Source: Parvimonas micra (GTDB lineage: Bacteria; Bacillota; Clostridia; Tissierellales; Peptoniphilaceae). Taken from it: a DNA stretch of 64,000 bases. This document shows positions 26,467-34,361 of this stretch, piece by piece. The first letter of the stretch is position 1, and the number at the start of each line of letters is the position of its first letter. The DNA is taken from the NCBI RefSeq assembly GCF_900637905.1, contig NZ_LR134472.1, positions 1,550,001 through 1,614,000 on the forward strand. Direction: 5' to 3'. The notes beneath the pieces were generated by a model. That model did no database searches, was not told the origin of the DNA, and saw only the letters and a program-made list of their open reading frames with translations. A program made the translations under genes and the position numbers.

Positions 26467-27069
26467 TTATAGCAAATTATTTTCTTTCAAATACTCGATT
26501 CTCTTCTTTAAAATCTCATCACGGCTCAGTTCTTCAAATTCTTTCTGTGTTAGTGGTAGAGAATAATACTCTGCGGATTTATTTTTCATAGAATCAAACT
26601 GTTCTTTTGTAATGGAGTAGGACTCCAAGTCAAACAGATTATCAGATAATTCTTTTAGGATATTGCATACGTCAGCATTAAAAGCGTGTTCTTTATCATT
26701 ACCATAGAACACAAGCTTAACATTCCATTTATTTTCATCGGTTTCAATGTCATTATTGGGGAATTTATCTTCCACAATTATTTTAAATCCGATTTCTTTT
26801 TTCATTGCCAGTTCATACATAAATAATACAAAATCTCTCATGCTTGAAAGAGCAAAAGTATAGTCACTTCTTCCGGCAAGCCAATCTAAAGATACTTTGC
26901 ATTTATCGGCAATATCTATCAGCACATCGATTGTAGGATTGTTTTTACCATTTTCGTAAGCAGACATTGACGGTTGAGGTATTCCTAAAAATTCTGCAAA
27001 CTCCTTTTGTGTTTTTTTATTTATAGAACGAAGATATTTCAATCGTTCCGATACAGTTTTATTATTCAT
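26467..27069 (-). CDS. XRE family transcriptional repressor of the element
   Basis: A 200-residue DNA-binding protein with an N-terminal XRE helix-turn-helix (SERLKYLRSINKKTQKEFAEFLGIPQPSMSAYENGKNNPTIDVL, residues 6-50) and a C-terminal domain of unknown fold, as in ImmR or Cro/CI-type regulators of integrative elements. It is transcribed away from xis and int. The palindrome over the xis promoter and a related GTATAC site at its own promoter are the likely operators. It is the only minus-strand gene that I accept in the window. No metalloprotease (ImmA-type) gene is next to it. Confidence 0.88.
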   Translation of the reverse strand: MNNKTVSERLKYLRSINKKTQKEFAEFLGIPQPSMSAYENGKNNPTIDVLIDIADKCKVSLDWLAGRSDYTFALSSMRDFVLFMYELAMKKEIGFKIIVEDKFPNNDIETDENKWNVKLVFYGNDKEHAFNADVCNILKELSDNLFDLESYSITKEQFDSMKNKSAEYYSLPLTQKEFEELSRDEILKKRIEYLKENNLL

Positions 27070-27088
27070 ATTATAATCTCCTATATTT

Positions 27089-27116
27089 ATTATATCTTAT
27101 TATATCAAATTGTATA
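27089..27116 (-). promoter_or_regulatory. Repressor promoter with GTATAC operator-like site
   Basis: Minus-strand TATACA (27116-27111), 16-base spacer, TATAAT (27094-27089). The -35 box overlaps GTATAC at 27112-27117, the same centre as in the xis operator, suggesting autoregulation. Confidence 0.5.
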
Positions 27117-27158
27117 CTAAAAATAAAGAGAAATTCTGATAAAAATTAGAAATAACTA

Positions 27159-27190
27159 TTGACTTCTGTTATATAAATCAGTATACTGAT
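27159..27190 (+). promoter_or_regulatory. xis-int promoter overlapped by a 14-bp palindromic operator
   Basis: TTGACT (27159-27164), 17-base spacer, TATACT (27182-27187). The perfect palindrome ATCAGTATACTGAT (27177-27190) covers the -10 box, so a bound repressor would block xis and int transcription. Confidence 0.75.
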
Positions 27191-27230
27191 ATATATCGTA
27201 AGTTCAAATAAACAGGAAAGGAGGAAAAAT

Positions 27231-27422
27231 ATGAGAAAGATGTATGTTGATGCTGAAGAAGTCAGCAAAGATTGGGGAGTTTCCAAGCCCAAAGCATACA
27301 AAATGATAAAAGAATTAAATGAGAGAATGCTAAAAGACAATCCGAACCTGATAGTGATTGCAGGTAAGGTTAATCGAAAATTTTATGAAGAAAACTGTTA
27401 TGGACAAACGAAAGAAGCATAG
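27231..27422 (+). CDS. xis: Excisionase-like small DNA-binding protein
   Basis: A 63-residue basic protein with a winged-helix pattern (MYVDAEEVSKDWGVSKPKAYKMIKELNERM), as in small directionality factors and in ICE-encoded HTH proteins that precede integrases. GGAGG lies upstream, and int starts 12 bases after its stop. It would steer the integrase toward excision. The family is short and diverse, so the call rests on size, fold pattern and position. Confidence 0.75.
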   Translation: MRKMYVDAEEVSKDWGVSKPKAYKMIKELNERMLKDNPNLIVIAGKVNRKFYEENCYGQTKEA

Positions 27423-27433
27423 GAGGTGATGAT

Positions 27434-28504
27434 GTGTCAGCCAGCAAGGATAAAGAAAGAGGCACATGGAAAATCTATTTAAGGTATGTTGATTGGCAAG
27501 GGATGAAACAGATCCACACAAAGCGTGGATTCGCTACAAAGAGAGAGGCTTTGGAGTATGAACGGGAGTTTTTGGCAAGTAAATCAAGAGATTTAAATAT
27601 GTTGTTTGAATCATTTGTTGAAATCTATTTGAATGATTTAAGACCAAGAATCAAATATAACACCTACTTAACAAAGGTGCATATTATAGAAACAAAAATA
27701 ATCCCGTACTTTGCTAAGAAATCTATAGCTGAAATAACAGCTCCGGATATTTTACAGTGGCAAAATGAATTACTTAAAAAGTCAGATGGTGAGGGAAAGA
27801 CATATTCGCAAACCTACTTAAGAACAATTCAGAATCAATTAAATGCAATTCTTAATCATGCCAGTAAATATTATGGCTTAACAAGCAATCCTGCTCATAA
27901 AACTGCTAAAATGGGAAAATCAAAGGCACAGGAAATGTTATTTTGGACGAAAGAGGAATACGAAAAATTCGCTGAAAGTGTTAAAAGCAAACCTGCCTCA
28001 TATTATGCCTTTGAGATTCTTTATTGGTGTGGCATTAGAGAGGGTGAATTGCTTGCACTTACAAAAGATGATTTTGACCTTGAGAAGAAAATTCTAACTA
28101 TTAGCAAATCATTTCAAAGGTTAAAAGGAAAAGATTATATTACAAGTCCAAAGACAGAAAAAAGTAATAGAACAATTCAATTACCACAATTTTTATGTGA
28201 TGAAATGTCAGATTTCTTCGGCATGTATTATCATCTGAATGCAAAGTCAAGACTCTTTAATTTTACAAAATCATATTTACATCATGAAATGGATAGAGGC
28301 TGTAAATTATCAGGAGTAAAAAGGATTAGAGTTCATGATTTAAGACATTCTCATGTTGCTTACTTGATAGAGCAGGGTTTTTCTCCTGTGGTAATTGCAG
28401 AAAGATTAGGGCATGAAAGTATCTCGATAACCTTAAACTATGCACATTTATATCCGTCAAAACAGTTGGAAATCATTGAAACGATAGAGAAAGAAAGGAA
28501 TTAA
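27434..28504 (+). CDS. int: Tyrosine recombinase (site-specific integrase) of the element
   Basis: Catalyses integration at, and excision from, guaA. The 356-residue Tn916-type integrase has an N-terminal AP2-like arm-binding domain (residues 1-45, ERGTWKIYLRYVDWQG...), a SAM-like core-binding domain (about 55-155) and the catalytic domain with Arg202 (GIREGE), His301 and Arg304 (HDLRH), His327 (LGHES) and nucleophile Tyr336 (NYAHLY). It starts at GTG 27434 after AGGAGGTGATGAT. All active-site residues are present, so the enzyme should work. Confidence 0.95.
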   Translation: MSASKDKERGTWKIYLRYVDWQGMKQIHTKRGFATKREALEYEREFLASKSRDLNMLFESFVEIYLNDLRPRIKYNTYLTKVHIIETKIIPYFAKKSIAEITAPDILQWQNELLKKSDGEGKTYSQTYLRTIQNQLNAILNHASKYYGLTSNPAHKTAKMGKSKAQEMLFWTKEEYEKFAESVKSKPASYYAFEILYWCGIREGELLALTKDDFDLEKKILTISKSFQRLKGKDYITSPKTEKSNRTIQLPQFLCDEMSDFFGMYYHLNAKSRLFNFTKSYLHHEMDRGCKLSGVKRIRVHDLRHSHVAYLIEQGFSPVVIAERLGHESISITLNYAHLYPSKQLEIIETIEKERN

Positions 28505-28505
28505 A

Positions 28506-28898
28506 TTGATTAAGATGAGTAAGATATTTAAAAGAGAAAGTCTACAGTCAAAAGGTAGAAAACTGAAAGTCGATAACAACAGAAAAAGAAATATTATAGT
28601 GAATTTCAGAATGTCTCCGGAAGAAAAAAGTTTATTGGAAGAGAAAATAGCATTATCAGGATTAAACAAACAGGATTATATGATTCAAATGAGCATAAAT
28701 CACAAAGTTGAAGTATTCGGAAATATAAGAGTGTTTGATGAATTAAGAACGAAACTGAAGATGCTTGAAGATTATTTTAAAAATGTTAATTTGGACTGCG
28801 ATATGGAAGAAAATAAACTTGAACTTCTGGCATATATTCTGGAAATGTTTGAAACGGTGAATAGAAATAAAAATGACTCTACCTACGGCAATAGATAG
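28506..28898 (+). CDS. Ribbon-helix-helix/MobC-like protein of the element
   Basis: A 130-residue basic protein. The segment NIIVNFRMSPEEKSLLEEKIALSGLNKQDYMIQM resembles the ribbon-helix-helix domain of plasmid mobilisation and accessory proteins. It starts at TTG 28506, one base after the int stop, with AAAGGAA upstream; an ATG at 28515 is the alternative. It is probably co-transcribed with int. A role in mobilisation or in control of the replication genes is inferred. Confidence 0.65.
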   Translation: MIKMSKIFKRESLQSKGRKLKVDNNRKRNIIVNFRMSPEEKSLLEEKIALSGLNKQDYMIQMSINHKVEVFGNIRVFDELRTKLKMLEDYFKNVNLDCDMEENKLELLAYILEMFETVNRNKNDSTYGNR

Positions 28899-28909
28899 AG
28901 CCAAGAAGC

Positions 28910-28952
28910 AACCTGATAAGATTGCAACTCCTAAAAAATATTTTATCAGGTT
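28910..28952 (+). other. 10-bp hairpin between the RHH gene and the primase gene
   Basis: AACCTGATAA (28910-28919) pairs perfectly with TTATCAGGTT (28943-28952) across a 23-base loop, 36 bases before the primase start. There is no T run, so it may be an mRNA processing, attenuation or protein-binding site. Confidence 0.45.
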
Positions 28953-28988
28953 GTACTTCTATCATCAACAAAAATATGGAGGTAAAAA

Positions 28989-29912
28989 ATGATAAACAAA
29001 GAAAATTACATTAAAAACATTCCGCAGGAATTAAAAGAACGTAAACAGTGGTTATGGTTCAAGATTTACCATAACGAAGATAAAAATGGAAATGTAAAAA
29101 TGGTTAAGATTCCAATCAGTCCAATCACTTGTGAATCGAATGAGTGGAATAAAGAAGAAAATTGGGCAAGTTTTGAAACAGCCTTAGAGGGATTGGAAAG
29201 AAGTGAATGTGATGGACTATCATTTGTTTTAACTGAAAATGATCCATTTGTCTGCATTGATTTAGATAATGTTAAGGACATCTTTGAGGATGTGCAAGAC
29301 ATCATAAGTGATTTTGGCGAAACATATAAGGAAATTTCCGTATCGGGCAACGGAGTCCACATATTTGCCAAGGGCAGAATTCATAAGAATATCAACAATC
29401 AAGCTGATCGTTTTGAAATGTATAAATCAAATAAGTGCATTGCTATGACCGGTGATGTCATAGGAACTTGCACAGAAATACAGAATGAGCAGTATAAGCT
29501 AAATCTTTATTATGAAAAATATGCTCTTAAAGAAACGATTAGGGAACGAATTTCATACTATAAAAATATAGATAGCGATGTTCCTAATATTGAAGGAATT
29601 TTAAAGACAATCTATATGACAAATCGCAAAGGCAGAGAGCTTTTTAGGGGTGAATTTTCTACAGGTGATGCAAGTAAAGACGATTTTCAATTGCTTCTTA
29701 TTTTGAATAGCTTCACACATGGTAATGCAGATTTAATGCTTGATATCTTCCTGAAATCAGCCTTAAACCGAATGGATGATATGAGCAAGAGAAGAACTGA
29801 AGCAGCCTACATTAAATATTTAAATCAGAGTATTCAAAAGGCACAGGAAGTCGGAGGGACGAATTATTGGGATTATAACTATCACAGAAAAACAATGGAG
29901 GTAGTTCGTTGA
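28989..29912 (+). CDS. Primase-polymerase (AEP/NrS-1-like) of the element
   Basis: A 307-residue protein. The N-terminal half matches the bifunctional primase-polymerase pattern of plasmid and phage primases: KQWLWFKI...KIPISP, the metal-binding CIDLDN, then SVSGNGVHIFAKG and an FEMYKSNKCIAMTGD motif. It probably primes replication of the excised circle. GGAGG precedes ATG 28989, and its stop overlaps the TTG start of the next gene. Primase followed by a RecA-fold ATPase is a standard replication pair in such elements. Confidence 0.8.
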   Translation: MINKENYIKNIPQELKERKQWLWFKIYHNEDKNGNVKMVKIPISPITCESNEWNKEENWASFETALEGLERSECDGLSFVLTENDPFVCIDLDNVKDIFEDVQDIISDFGETYKEISVSGNGVHIFAKGRIHKNINNQADRFEMYKSNKCIAMTGDVIGTCTEIQNEQYKLNLYYEKYALKETIRERISYYKNIDSDVPNIEGILKTIYMTNRKGRELFRGEFSTGDASKDDFQLLLILNSFTHGNADLMLDIFLKSALNRMDDMSKRRTEAAYIKYLNQSIQKAQEVGGTNYWDYNYHRKTMEVVR

Positions 29913-30871
29913 AAGCATATACGATAGATACTGAGTTTGATGCCTCTGATAAGTATATTGTGGACAACATCATTGCAAGAAAAAGTATTACTTTGATAGT
30001 AGCTTCTCCTAAAAAAGGAAAGACTGCATTAGGATTAAATCTTGGTATATGTATCAACGAAGGAATTGATTTTCTTGAAAATAAAGTTAATAAGGTAAAG
30101 GTTGTTTATTATTGCAATGAACTCTCAGGAAGCCTCATTCAGGAAAGAATTAGGAGATTGGATATGCCTTGTTCAAGCACTATGAAATTCTATGAGGGAA
30201 CAAGTTATGTGGATTTTGATGACTTTGAAAGAATTATAAAATCTGATGTTGACTTGGGTTATGAGGTGTTCGTAGTTGATACCTTTTCTAAGATAAAATA
30301 TGACAGAAAATATAATGCCAATGATTACAATGACACCTATGAGGTTATGGCAAAGTATTATGAGCTTATAGAAAAATATGGTTGCACTTTTATTATGATG
30401 TATCACACAAAAAAGGATTCATCTATCAAAAGTGTGAGTGAAAAAGTAATAGGTTCTCAAGCATTATCCGGTTCAGTAGACACTATAATAGCTATAAATA
30501 AATCATCGGAATTTGATACAGAGTTTAGCTTAGATGTAACCAGTAGGCTTTTTGAATCAAGGGTATATCAAGTAAAAATTCATCCATCGAAAAAAATATT
30601 GGAGCTTGATAAAGTGAACCCGATTGAAATGCTGGAACCGTCCATTCAAAGATTAGTTCAACTTATGCCTAAATTAAAAGAAATAGATGGAACAATAGTT
30701 GATATTTGCTCAAAGATAAAATTAGAGATAGAAAGTCCGCAACAATTCGGGAAAACTTTAAGCCGTAATAAGGATATTCTCAAGAAAAATGGAATCAGCA
30801 TTACCATGAAGCGAGGTAAAAACAATAACAATTACCAAGTTAAATATGATTCGGAGGATGTAATTTACTAA
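29909..30871 (+). CDS. RepA-like AAA/RecA-fold ATPase (replicative helicase type)
   Basis: A 320-residue ATPase. Walker A is in VASPKKGKTALGLNLG (about residues 31-46) and Walker B in VFVVDTFSKIKYD. The sequence IYYHTKKDSS-like sensor region (MMYHTKKDSS) and VIGSQALSGSVDTIIAI are typical of RepA/AAA_25-type ATPases on plasmids. It starts at TTG 29909 with GGAGGT upstream, overlapping the primase gene by 4 bases. The iteron array starts five bases after its stop codon, which suggests that the two belong to one replication module. Confidence 0.82.
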   Translation: MKAYTIDTEFDASDKYIVDNIIARKSITLIVASPKKGKTALGLNLGICINEGIDFLENKVNKVKVVYYCNELSGSLIQERIRRLDMPCSSTMKFYEGTSYVDFDDFERIIKSDVDLGYEVFVVDTFSKIKYDRKYNANDYNDTYEVMAKYYELIEKYGCTFIMMYHTKKDSSIKSVSEKVIGSQALSGSVDTIIAINKSSEFDTEFSLDVTSRLFESRVYQVKIHPSKKILELDKVNPIEMLEPSIQRLVQLMPKLKEIDGTIVDICSKIKLEIESPQQFGKTLSRNKDILKKNGISITMKRGKNNNNYQVKYDSEDVIY

Positions 30872-30875
30872 AATG

Positions 30876-30948
30876 CCGTTCAAACCGTTCGTACCGTTTG
30901 ATGTTTTGTATATAAAAGAATGTCGTGCGGTATGAACGGTGCAAACGG
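30876..30948 (+). repeat. Inverted iteron array, possible replication origin
   Basis: CCGTT occurs at 30876, 30885 and 30894 (9-base period). The reverse-complement form occurs at 30926 (TGCGG, imperfect), 30935 and 30944 (AACGG), again with a 9-base period. The two triplets face each other across a 27-base AT-rich spacer. Such symmetry is typical of initiator-binding sites. Confidence 0.65.
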
Positions 30949-31035
30949 TAAATGAAGAATTTACATTTATTTTTTCTGTGCAAGTTAAAGATAAATTTAT
31001 AAAAATCATGAATTATAGGTAGATAGCAAGCATAT

Positions 31036-31117
31036 ACTTTTTGACCACAGTCCAAAAAGTAGGTTTGTAAGCTGGGAATTCAGCTTAACCAATTTTAGGG
31101 AGAACCCTAAGACCCCG
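31036..31117 (+). other. oriT-like region upstream of mobC
   Basis: Three consecutive perfect hairpins: ACTTTTT/AAAAAGT (31036-31042, 31054-31060), TAAGCTG/CAGCTTA (31068-31074, 31081-31087) and TTAGGG/CCCTAA (31095-31100, 31105-31110), followed by a GACCCCG tract. Location directly before mobC and relaxase is where oriT normally lies. The nick position is not known. Confidence 0.65.
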
Positions 31118-31139
31118 AAAAAGAAAGGAGTGAGGAAAT

Positions 31140-31520
31140 ATGTCAAAGAGCGTTAATCGTAAAAACAATTTTACCGTTCACTTTATGGTGAATGAAGAAG
31201 ATATGAAGGAACTTAACCGAAGATTTGCATTGTCCAATTTCAAAAGTAAAAGAGAGTTTTATAGAGATAGTATTTTCAAGAATAGAATTATCAGCATTGA
31301 TTTATCCGGTGAGTTTAGAAAGGAACTGAGGGAATTATCATCCCTTGTCAGTCGTAACTCAGCGAACCTGAATCAGATTGCAAAGGCGGTAAACAGCACA
31401 GGAATGATCTACAAAGATGATATTGAGAGCATCAAAAAAGTCTTGCAGGGTGAACTACTGTTTCTATCAGACTTTAGAGAAAAAGTTTCCGACTATATCA
31501 TCAATGAGGTGATCGGATAA
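31140..31520 (+). CDS. mobC: Mobilisation protein MobC
   Basis: A 126-residue relaxosome accessory protein. The N-terminus (FTVHFMVNEEDMKELNRRF) is ribbon-helix-helix-like, and the later segment LVSRNSANLNQIAKAVNSTG is the conserved MobC motif. It helps to open oriT for the relaxase. GGAGTGAGG lies upstream, and the stop codon overlaps the relaxase start (TAATG). Confidence 0.87.
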   Translation: MSKSVNRKNNFTVHFMVNEEDMKELNRRFALSNFKSKREFYRDSIFKNRIISIDLSGEFRKELRELSSLVSRNSANLNQIAKAVNSTGMIYKDDIESIKKVLQGELLFLSDFREKVSDYIINEVIG

Positions 31521-32956
31521 TGGCTGTTACAAAGATACATCCGATTAAAACAACTCTTAAAAAGGCGATAGATTACATCTGTAACGGAGATAAAACCGAT
31601 GATGAAATCTATGTTACCACACATCTTTGCAGCAGAGAAAATGCTCATAAAGAATTTGAACTTACCAAGAAACAGTTTAACTCAAAAACAAAGACTTTGG
31701 CTCATCATCTAATTCAATCCTTTGTTCCGGAAGAAGTCGGTTTTGAAGAAGCACATCAAGTGGGAATCGAACTTTGCGAAAAGATTTTAGAAGGGAAATA
31801 TGAATATGTCTTAGCAACGCATATCGACAAAGACCATATCCACAATCACATAATTTTTAACTCCATAGATGTTGATGAGGGCAAAGTTTACCATTCCTAC
31901 TATGGCTCATATATGAATATCCGAAATCAGAGTGACAGGTTGTGCAAGGAACATAATTTATCGGTAATAGATGTTGAAACGCAAAAGGAAATCAACGAGA
32001 TTAAGCGAAGAAAGTTCGTGAATTGGTATGACTGGAATGAAGATAAAAAAGGTAAAAGTTATAAATCAAGACTTCAATTTGATATGGATAGAGTAATTCA
32101 AAAAGCAATAAACTGGGAACATTTTCTTAAAATAATGGAACAATATGGATATGAAATTAAGTTTGGAAAGTATATTGCTTTCAAACAGAAAAATCAGCAG
32201 AGATTTACCAGAGCGAAAACCATAGGTGATAATTACACAGAAGAAAAAATCAAAGAAAGAATCCGAAATAAAGATAAAGAAATAGGAGAATTTATTGATA
32301 AAACCAAATATGGAAATCAGGATTGGGTAGTTCATACCAACATGCAAGTAGCATCCAAAATTCTGTTAAAAATAAGAGATAAAGGCTTTAACTCTATGGA
32401 AGCATTGGAAAAAGGAATTCAAAAAATATCATTTCAAAAAAATGAATTGAAACAAGAATTTGATAAACTTTCATGGGAACAAAAGAGGATAAAGGAAGTG
32501 GTTAAGCATATTCAAATCTGTATCAGCAAAAGAGAGCATTATCAGGGTTATCGCAAAAATCCGAATGATAAAATTTATATGATGATGAACCGAAAAGATA
32601 TAGAAGCCTATCAGAAATCCTATGAGGAAATAGATATTTTTCTTAAGCAATTTCCGCATTTGAAAGATACTGTATTAGAAGGATTGAATAAAAAATCAGG
32701 TAAAAATCTTTTTAGGAAATTAAACGAGCATTCTAAAGAATTGCAAGCTAAACAAGAGGAGATAATCAAGAAACATAATTCATTATTAAAACAGTATGAT
32801 GAATTGCAGCATCTGAAAGTTAATATGAATGAGTATCTTGGTAGGGATAAAACAGAGAAAAAGGAATCAGTTATTGATAATATTGAAAAATATAAAATTG
32901 AAGAACATGCAAAATCAATTAATAAAAAGAGAAATTTAAGGGAAGTAGAAAGGTAA
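31520..32956 (+). CDS. Relaxase/mobilisation nuclease (MobA/VirD2-like)
   Basis: A 478-residue relaxase that nicks oriT and leads the strand during conjugation. The catalytic tyrosine is probably in KAIDYICNG near residue 17. The three-histidine metal site is in HIDKDHIHNHIIFN (about residues 107-120), and YHSY follows. The C-terminal third is a charged coiled coil (EFDKLSWEQKRIKEV...). It corresponds to the MOBP-type relaxases carried by Tn1549-like and small mobilizable elements. No coupling protein or mating-pair genes occur in the window. Confidence 0.9.
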   Translation: MAVTKIHPIKTTLKKAIDYICNGDKTDDEIYVTTHLCSRENAHKEFELTKKQFNSKTKTLAHHLIQSFVPEEVGFEEAHQVGIELCEKILEGKYEYVLATHIDKDHIHNHIIFNSIDVDEGKVYHSYYGSYMNIRNQSDRLCKEHNLSVIDVETQKEINEIKRRKFVNWYDWNEDKKGKSYKSRLQFDMDRVIQKAINWEHFLKIMEQYGYEIKFGKYIAFKQKNQQRFTRAKTIGDNYTEEKIKERIRNKDKEIGEFIDKTKYGNQDWVVHTNMQVASKILLKIRDKGFNSMEALEKGIQKISFQKNELKQEFDKLSWEQKRIKEVVKHIQICISKREHYQGYRKNPNDKIYMMMNRKDIEAYQKSYEEIDIFLKQFPHLKDTVLEGLNKKSGKNLFRKLNEHSKELQAKQEEIIKKHNSLLKQYDELQHLKVNMNEYLGRDKTEKKESVIDNIEKYKIEEHAKSINKKRNLREVER

Positions 32957-32971
32957 TTTATGTAGTTGTGT

Positions 32972-33003
32972 ACAGTGAATTTTGACATGCTACTTATCAC
33001 TGT
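32972..33003 (+). other. Inverted repeat at the junction of mobilisation genes and restriction cargo
   Basis: ACAGTGA (32972-32978) and TCACTGT (32997-33003) flank 18 bases containing TTGACA. It marks the start of the cargo region and may be a hairpin or an operator for the small regulator downstream. An extended -10 (TGTTATAAT, 33051-33059) for the restriction operon follows. Confidence 0.4.
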
Positions 33004-33102
33004 TTCGTTCGAGAAAAAGGAATAAAATACTATAAAAAGTTATGTTTTTATGTTATAATAGAAACGATATGATATTAAGATGGATAAGACTGGAGGATAA
33101 TC

Positions 33103-33324
33103 ATGTCAAAACTAAGCTATAAAAAATTATTTAAAAAATTGATAGATATAGAAATGAAAAATACTGAGCTTATGGATAAAGCAAAGGTGAGTAAAAGTAC
33201 ATTTTATAAAATAAAAAATGGTGAAAATGTTACTACTGATGTTTTGCTAAGAATATGCAATGTATTGGAATGTGATATTTCAGAGATTGTAGAATGTGTT
33301 AATGATTCTTCGGAGGAAATATAA
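33103..33324 (+). CDS. Small XRE regulator of the restriction-modification operon (C-protein-like)
   Basis: A 73-residue protein that is almost entirely a helix-turn-helix domain ([41 protein letters not shown]). Its stop lies one base before the methyltransferase start. Controller proteins of this size and position delay nuclease expression until the DNA is methylated. The sequence is closer to the YozG-type short XRE family than to the classical C.BamHI group, so the control logic is inferred from position. Confidence 0.8.
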   Translation: MSKLSYKKLFKKLIDIEMKNTELMDKAKVSKSTFYKIKNGENVTTDVLLRICNVLECDISEIVECVNDSSEEI

Positions 33325-33325
33325 G

Positions 33326-34348
33326 ATGAATTTAGTTAGCTTGTTTTCGGGGGCTGGAGGATTAGACTTAGGTTTTGAAAGAGCAGGGTTTAATATAGTA
33401 GTAGCAAACGAATATGATAAAACGATTTGGGAAACATATGAAAAAAATCATAAAACGAAACTTATAAAAGGAGATATTTGTGGTATTCCTTCAGATATGT
33501 TTCCTAAATGTGATGGTATTATAGGTGGACCGCCATGCCAATCATGGAGTGAGGCTGGTTCGTTAAAAGGAATAGAAGATCCTCGTGGACAATTATTTTA
33601 TCAATATATACGTATTTTAAAGGATAAACAACCCAGATTTTTCCTTGCTGAAAATGTTAAAGGAATGATGGCTAAAAGGCATAATGATGCTGTTGAGAAT
33701 ATAGTTTCTCAATTTGAAGAAGCAGGATATGATGTCTTTATTCATTTGTTGAATGCAAGTGACTATGGTGTTCCACAAGATAGAAAAAGAGTTTTTTATG
33801 TAGGTTTTAGAAAGGATTTAAAGGTTAAATTTGAACCACCAAAACCTTATGAAACTAAATTAACTTTTAAAGATACAATTTTTGATTTGAAAGATTCTGC
33901 AATACCAGCATTAGAAAAAAATAAAACTAATGGAGATAATTGCAAAGTCTTGAATCATGAGTACTTCATTGGTGCATACTCACCTATTTTTATGAGTAGA
34001 AATAGAGTTAGACAATGGGATGAACAGGCATTTACAGTTCAAGCTTCAGGAAGGCAATGTCAGCTACATCCTCAGGCACCAGTAATGCCTAAAGTAGAAA
34101 AAAACAAAAATATATTTGAGCCAGGAAAAGAAGCACTTTATAGAAGACTAACGGTGCGAGAATGTGCAAGGATTCAAGGGTTTCCGGACGATTTTAAATT
34201 TTACTATACGAATCTAAATGATGCTTATAAAATGATCGGCAATGCTGTACCAGTAAATCTTGCGTATGAAATGGCTAAAGCAATTGTATCTGCTTTAGAT
34301 AATTCAAGTGCAAATAGTAACCTATTAAAAACTGGGACAGATAATTAA
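33326..34348 (+). CDS. DNA (cytosine-5) methyltransferase, M.HaeIII-like
   Basis: A 340-residue C5-cytosine methyltransferase. The motifs are [16 protein letters not shown] (I), [13 protein letters not shown] with catalytic Cys71 (IV), AENVKGM (VI), [13 protein letters not shown] (VIII), [13 protein letters not shown] (IX) and [13 protein letters not shown] (X). The sequence is very close to M.HaeIII as I remember it, including the target-recognition stretch [31 protein letters not shown] therefore predict modification of GGCC at the inner cytosine. The start at 33326 has GGAGG upstream; a TTG ten codons earlier lies inside the regulator gene. Confidence 0.95.
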   Translation: MNLVSLFSGAGGLDLGFERAGFNIVVANEYDKTIWETYEKNHKTKLIKGDICGIPSDMFPKCDGIIGGPPCQSWSEAGSLKGIEDPRGQLFYQYIRILKDKQPRFFLAENVKGMMAKRHNDAVENIVSQFEEAGYDVFIHLLNASDYGVPQDRKRVFYVGFRKDLKVKFEPPKPYETKLTFKDTIFDLKDSAIPALEKNKTNGDNCKVLNHEYFIGAYSPIFMSRNRVRQWDEQAFTVQASGRQCQLHPQAPVMPKVEKNKNIFEPGKEALYRRLTVRECARIQGFPDDFKFYYTNLNDAYKMIGNAVPVNLAYEMAKAIVSALDNSSANSNLLKTGTDN

Positions 34349-34361
34349 TTGGAGGTTAGTC

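Noticed and set aside
26357-26566. A 69-codon + strand frame at the left end of the element
   Set aside because: It runs over the arm repeats and two terminators and then antisense to the repressor gene; no ribosome site or protein-like composition.
30758-31055. Minus-strand frames over the iteron array and oriT region
   Set aside because: Low-complexity translations without start signals; the non-coding signals (iterons, hairpins) explain this stretch better.
31758-31767. AAGTGGGAAT inside the relaxase gene, like the att core
   Set aside because: Only ten bases match, the following bases differ, and it lies within conserved relaxase coding sequence; chance.
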